Origin: CAWBYL01 sp963793025
GTDB taxonomy: Bacteria; Actinomycetota; Acidimicrobiia; Acidimicrobiales; Acidimicrobilacustridaceae
Assembly (NCBI GenBank): GCA_963793025.1
Contig: CAWBYL010000001.1
Location: forward strand, 1-64,000
DNA: 64,000 bases
Direction: 5' to 3'
Positions 61,551 through 64,000 of the stretch are shown here, piece by piece. The notes beneath the pieces are model-generated. The model did no database searches, was not told the origin of the DNA, and saw nothing but the letters and a program-made list of their open reading frames with translations. A program made the translations under genes and the position numbers. Position 1 is the stretch's first letter. Each line of letters begins with the position of its first letter.

Positions 61551-62294
61551 TCAGCGGCCGGACGGGCGCGGCGCGGGCGGATCCGACAAGAAGAGCTTCT
61601 GCATCTCCATCAGCTCGGTGATGCCGCCTTCGGCCAGGCCCAGCAGCTGGTCGAGCTCCGCCCGGCTGAAGCTCATGCCCTCGGCGGTGCCCTGCACCTC
61701 GAGGAACCGCCCCGACTCGGTCATCACCACGTTCATGTCGACCTCGGCGGCGGAGTCCTCGACGTAGGGCAGGTCGAGCCGGGGCTCGCCGTCGATGATG
61801 CCGACGGAGATGGCGGCGCACGCCTCGGTGAGCGGATGGGCGTCGATCAGCCCGGCCTGGACCACCCGCGAGCAGGCGTCGTGCAGGGCGAGGTACCCGC
61901 CGGTGATCGACGCCGTCCGGGTGCCACCGTCGGCCTGCAAGACGTCGCAGTCGACGACGATCTGACGCTCACCGAGCGCCGTCATGTCACAGATCCCACG
62001 CAGGGAACGGCCGATGAGGCGCTGGATCTCGTGGGTGCGCCCCGACGGCGACCCCTTCGACACCTCCCGGCGGATCCGCTCGGGCGACGCCCCCGGGAGC
62101 ATGGAGTACTCGGCGGTGACCCACCCCTTGCCGCTCCCCCGCATCCACCGGGGCACGTCTTCGTCGACGTAGGCGGTGCACAACACGATGGTGCGCCCGG
62201 CGGTGACCAACACCGAGCCCGGTGAGGCGTCGGTGAAGTCCCGCTCGAAGGTGACGTCTCGCAACTCGTCGGGACGGCGGCCGTCTGGTCTCAC
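61551..62294 (-). CDS. rph: Ribonuclease PH
   Basis: A 247-residue phosphorolytic exoribonuclease trimming tRNA 3' ends. RPDELRDVTFERDFTDASPG is the family start, VLVTAGRTIVLCTAYVDEDV, PRWMRGSGKGWVTAEYSMLP, RIRREVSKGSPSGRTHEIQR and LGERQIVVDCDVLQADGGTR (catalytic acids) all match. The GTG at 62294 overlaps the TGA of the MBL gene. With rdgB downstream this is the standard actinobacterial rph-rdgB pair. Confidence 0.96.
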   Translation of the reverse strand: MRPDGRRPDELRDVTFERDFTDASPGSVLVTAGRTIVLCTAYVDEDVPRWMRGSGKGWVTAEYSMLPGASPERIRREVSKGSPSGRTHEIQRLIGRSLRGICDMTALGERQIVVDCDVLQADGGTRTASITGGYLALHDACSRVVQAGLIDAHPLTEACAAISVGIIDGEPRLDLPYVEDSAAEVDMNVVMTESGRFLEVQGTAEGMSFSRAELDQLLGLAEGGITELMEMQKLFLSDPPAPRPSGR

Positions 62295-63029
62295 AGGGTG
62301 TACCTCTCGTTGGGGGCGGCGATGGTGACCGGGGCACCGTAGGCCGCCTCCCCGTTGCGGGCGTGCACCCGCAGGTCCGATCCCGGCCAGGTGTGGGTGA
62401 GCACCAGGCGCCCGACCTCGCCGGCCCGGCCCAGCTCGCCGGCCTGCCCGGCCGAGAGGTGCTTGATCCCCTCGGCCTCCTCGTCGGTGCCGTAGGTGGC
62501 CTCGATGAGGGCCAGGTCGATCCCCCGCCCGAGCCGACCCAGGTCCCACTCGGGCCCGGTGTCGGCCGAGTAGGCGATGGAGGCACCGCCAGGCGCGTCG
62601 ATGCGCACGGCGTGGGTCTGGATGTAGTGGTCGGTGCGGTCGAGGGTGAAGCGCAGCGGACCGATCGCAAAGGTGTCGCCGTCGCCGGTGACGTTCCAGT
62701 CGAACGTGGGCTCGAGAGCACCCGTGACGAGCAGGGCCATCCCCCGGTTCTCGGCGGTGCCCCACACCGGCACCTCCTCCTTGCCGTAGCGGTACTTCGA
62801 GCGCGACGTGCAGCCCGGTGAGGTCGACCCAGTGGTCGGGGTGGGCATGGCTCAGGACGATGGCGTCGAGATCAGGCAGCTCGAGGTGGCGCTGCAGGTT
62901 CCCCAGGCACCCGGGCCCGAGGTCGACGGCCACCGCGGTGTCGTCGTACTGCACGAGGTAGCCGCTGCAGGGACAGTCGGGCGCCGGATAGCTCCCCGAG
63001 CACCCGAGGACGGTGACGCTCAGCCCCAC
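62291..63029 (-). CDS. MBL-fold hydrolase, one frameshift
   Basis: Metallo-beta-lactamase-fold protein of about 245 residues, of the RNase Z/PhnP-like group usually encoded between murI and rph in Actinobacteria. LSVTVLGCSGSYPAPDCPCS starts the fold; LDAIVLSHAHPDHWVDLTGL is the HxHxDH dimetal site; later VRIDAPGGASIAYSADTGPE and RLVLTHTWPGSD carry the remaining ligands. One extra base near 62810 (length is one over a multiple of three) separates the halves. GTG start overlapping the murI end by ten bases, stop overlapping rph as GTGA. Confidence 0.88.
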
Positions 63030-63826
63030 GAGACCGGGTCCACGTCGTCGAGCTCCGGGCCGAGGAGGCGTCGACCGAGGCGCCGGAAGGCTTCGACGTC
63101 GCCGGAGGACTCGAAGCGGTGCCGGCCGTGACGCCCGTCGGCCGGCCGGTCGAGGCTGAGCTCGGCGAGCAGCCCCCGCACCCGGAACGCCGTCTCGTCG
63201 GCGGAGTCGACGAGTACGACCTCGCGACCCATGACGTCACTGATGGTGCGAGCCAGGAACGGGTAGTGGGTGCAGCCGAGCAGGAGGGTGTCGACGCCGG
63301 CGTCGAGCAGCGGGGCCAGCAGCCGCTCGGCGAGCACGTGGACCTGGTCGCTCCCGGTCTCGCCCCGCTCCACGAACTCGACGAATCCGGGACAGGCCGC
63401 ACAGGTGAGCTTCACCCCGGGATGGGCCACCGCCACCGCGGCCTGATAGGCGCCCGAGCCGATGGTGCCCACCGTGCCGATGACGCCCACGTGGCCGTTG
63501 CGGGTGGCGCTCACGAGGGACCGCACCCCCGGTTCGATGACGCCGATGACGGGCACCGGGGTCTCCGCCTGCAGCTCGGTGAGCGCCGCCGCCGAGGCGG
63601 TGTTGCAGGCCACCACGACCAGCTTCACCTCGTGCTCGGCCACCAGGCGGGCGGTGATCTGACGGGCGAAGCCCCTCACCTCGCCCAATGCCCGGGGTCC
63701 GTACGGATAGCGACCGGTGTCGCCCACGTAGACGAGGTCCTCGTCGGGCAGCAGGTCGATCAGGGCCCGGGCCACGGTGAGGCCCCCGAACCCGCTGTCG
63801 AACATGCCAATGGCGCGGGGATCCAC
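63020..63826 (-). CDS. murI: Glutamate racemase
   Basis: A 268-residue cofactor-independent racemase supplying D-glutamate for peptidoglycan. IGMFDSGFGGLTVARALIDL, YVGDTGRYPYGPRALGEVRG, KLVVVACNTASAAALTELQA (first catalytic Cys) and DTLLLGCTHYPFLARTISD (second Cys) are intact. First gene of the coupled group. The GTG (63824-63826) is exactly six bases after TAGCCT, so the operon mRNA is probably leaderless. Confidence 0.96.
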   Translation of the reverse strand: MDPRAIGMFDSGFGGLTVARALIDLLPDEDLVYVGDTGRYPYGPRALGEVRGFARQITARLVAEHEVKLVVVACNTASAAALTELQAETPVPVIGVIEPGVRSLVSATRNGHVGVIGTVGTIGSGAYQAAVAVAHPGVKLTCAACPGFVEFVERGETGSDQVHVLAERLLAPLLDAGVDTLLLGCTHYPFLARTISDVMGREVVLVDSADETAFRVRGLLAELSLDRPADGRHGRHRFESSGDVEAFRRLGRRLLGPELDDVDPVSWG

Positions 63827-63832
63827 CTCGTC

Positions 63833-63838
63833 AGGCTA
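63833..63838 (-). promoter_or_regulatory. -10 element (TAGCCT) of the murI operon, leaderless
   Basis: TAGCCT on the minus strand, six bases, then the GTG of murI; no ribosome site. Confidence 0.6.
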
Positions 63839-63911
63839 CCCCCGCACCGGGTCCCCACCGGGGTGACCCGAGGTGCCTCGCCGCGGGGCGAGACCCACCC
63901 GGTGCGCGCCC

Positions 63912-64000
63912 TCACGCCCCGACGAGAGGGAGGATCCAGTAGACGGGGAAGCCCACGGCGAGGGCGAGCACGACCTTGCCCGTGAATCGCACGACCACTC
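63912..64000 (-). CDS. C-terminal end of a membrane protein, partial
   Basis: The last 29 codons of a minus-strand gene that starts beyond the window: VVRFTGKVVLALAVGFPVYW followed by ILPLVGA and a stop. One hydrophobic helix is visible. No family can be assigned from this piece. Confidence 0.5.
   Translation of the reverse strand, partial: VVVRFTGKVVLALAVGFPVYWILPLVGA

Overview
The window reads as chromosomal DNA of a very GC-rich actinobacterium. Supporting signs are the actinobacterial-type HU protein with a lysine/alanine/proline tail, an F420-type luciferase-like oxidoreductase, DUF2252 and DUF4395 proteins, frequent GTG starts, ATGA/GTGA/TTGA stop-start overlaps, and many leaderless-looking promoters. 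Acidimicrobiia is my best guess at class level, but this is inference from gene content, not proven.

Layout. 1-10.2 kb: a dense cluster of glycosyltransferases (GT), two on + and the rest in a translationally coupled minus-strand run, with a truncated IS256-type transposase remnant at about 4.0-4.7 kb that has eaten half of one GT gene. Almost every gene here is broken by several frameshifts. 10.3-17 kb (+): a polysaccharide assembly block: GT4, O-antigen ligase/polymerase-like membrane protein, Wzz/BY-kinase fusion, a nucleotidyltransferase-fold protein (NTP_transf_5 type) and another GT4. 16.9-19.2 kb: a PqqD-like protein, tRNA-Pro and a PqqD-HPr-kinase-like protein. With the nucleotidyltransferase these recall tailoring genes of lasso-peptide loci, but no cyclase or precursor is visible. 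19.2-21.2 kb (-): methyltransferase and a GT39-like membrane mannosyl/arabinosyltransferase, preceded by an array of four hairpin repeats. 21.6-30.1 kb: mixed accessory genes (methyltransferase, tRNA-Gly, two toxin-antitoxin-like pairs, a K+ channel, HxlR regulator, HtrA-type protease, SGNH lipoprotein, DoxX-like protein). 30.2-36.2 kb: acyl-CoA-dehydrogenase-like flavoprotein, a PhnD-fold protein without signal peptide, a radical SAM enzyme, a SulP transporter and a TauD dioxygenase. 36.2-42.7 kb (-): MFS exporter, enoyl-CoA hydratase, F420-type oxidoreductase, second MFS protein and DUF2252. 42.8-43.2 kb: tRNA-Arg, tRNA-His, tRNA-Lys. 43.3-46.8 kb: two amidohydrolases divergent from a TetR regulator with obvious operators. 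46.9-55.6 kb: HU, dehydrogenases, RNA methyltransferase, Rpe, ClpP, VOC protein and a second TauD. 55.7-64 kb: tRNA-Leu, TetR-controlled MFS exporter, glutamate decarboxylase, CPBP protease, a CsoR/CstR-family repressor and the coupled group murI - MBL hydrolase - rph - rdgB.

Two themes deserve attention. First, cell-surface polysaccharide synthesis with an attached PqqD/HPr-kinase/nucleotidyltransferase trio of unknown substrate. Second, a candidate small-molecule pathway pairing a periplasmic-binding-protein fold that appears cytoplasmic with a radical SAM enzyme and a flavoprotein lacking the usual dehydrogenase glutamate.

Quality caveat: frameshifts occur roughly every 200-300 bases in the first 10 kb and about once per 5-7 kb afterwards. 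From 9 kb on, every shift I can resolve needs one base removed. I read most of them as sequence errors rather than true gene decay. Coordinates of the broken GT genes are therefore approximate.
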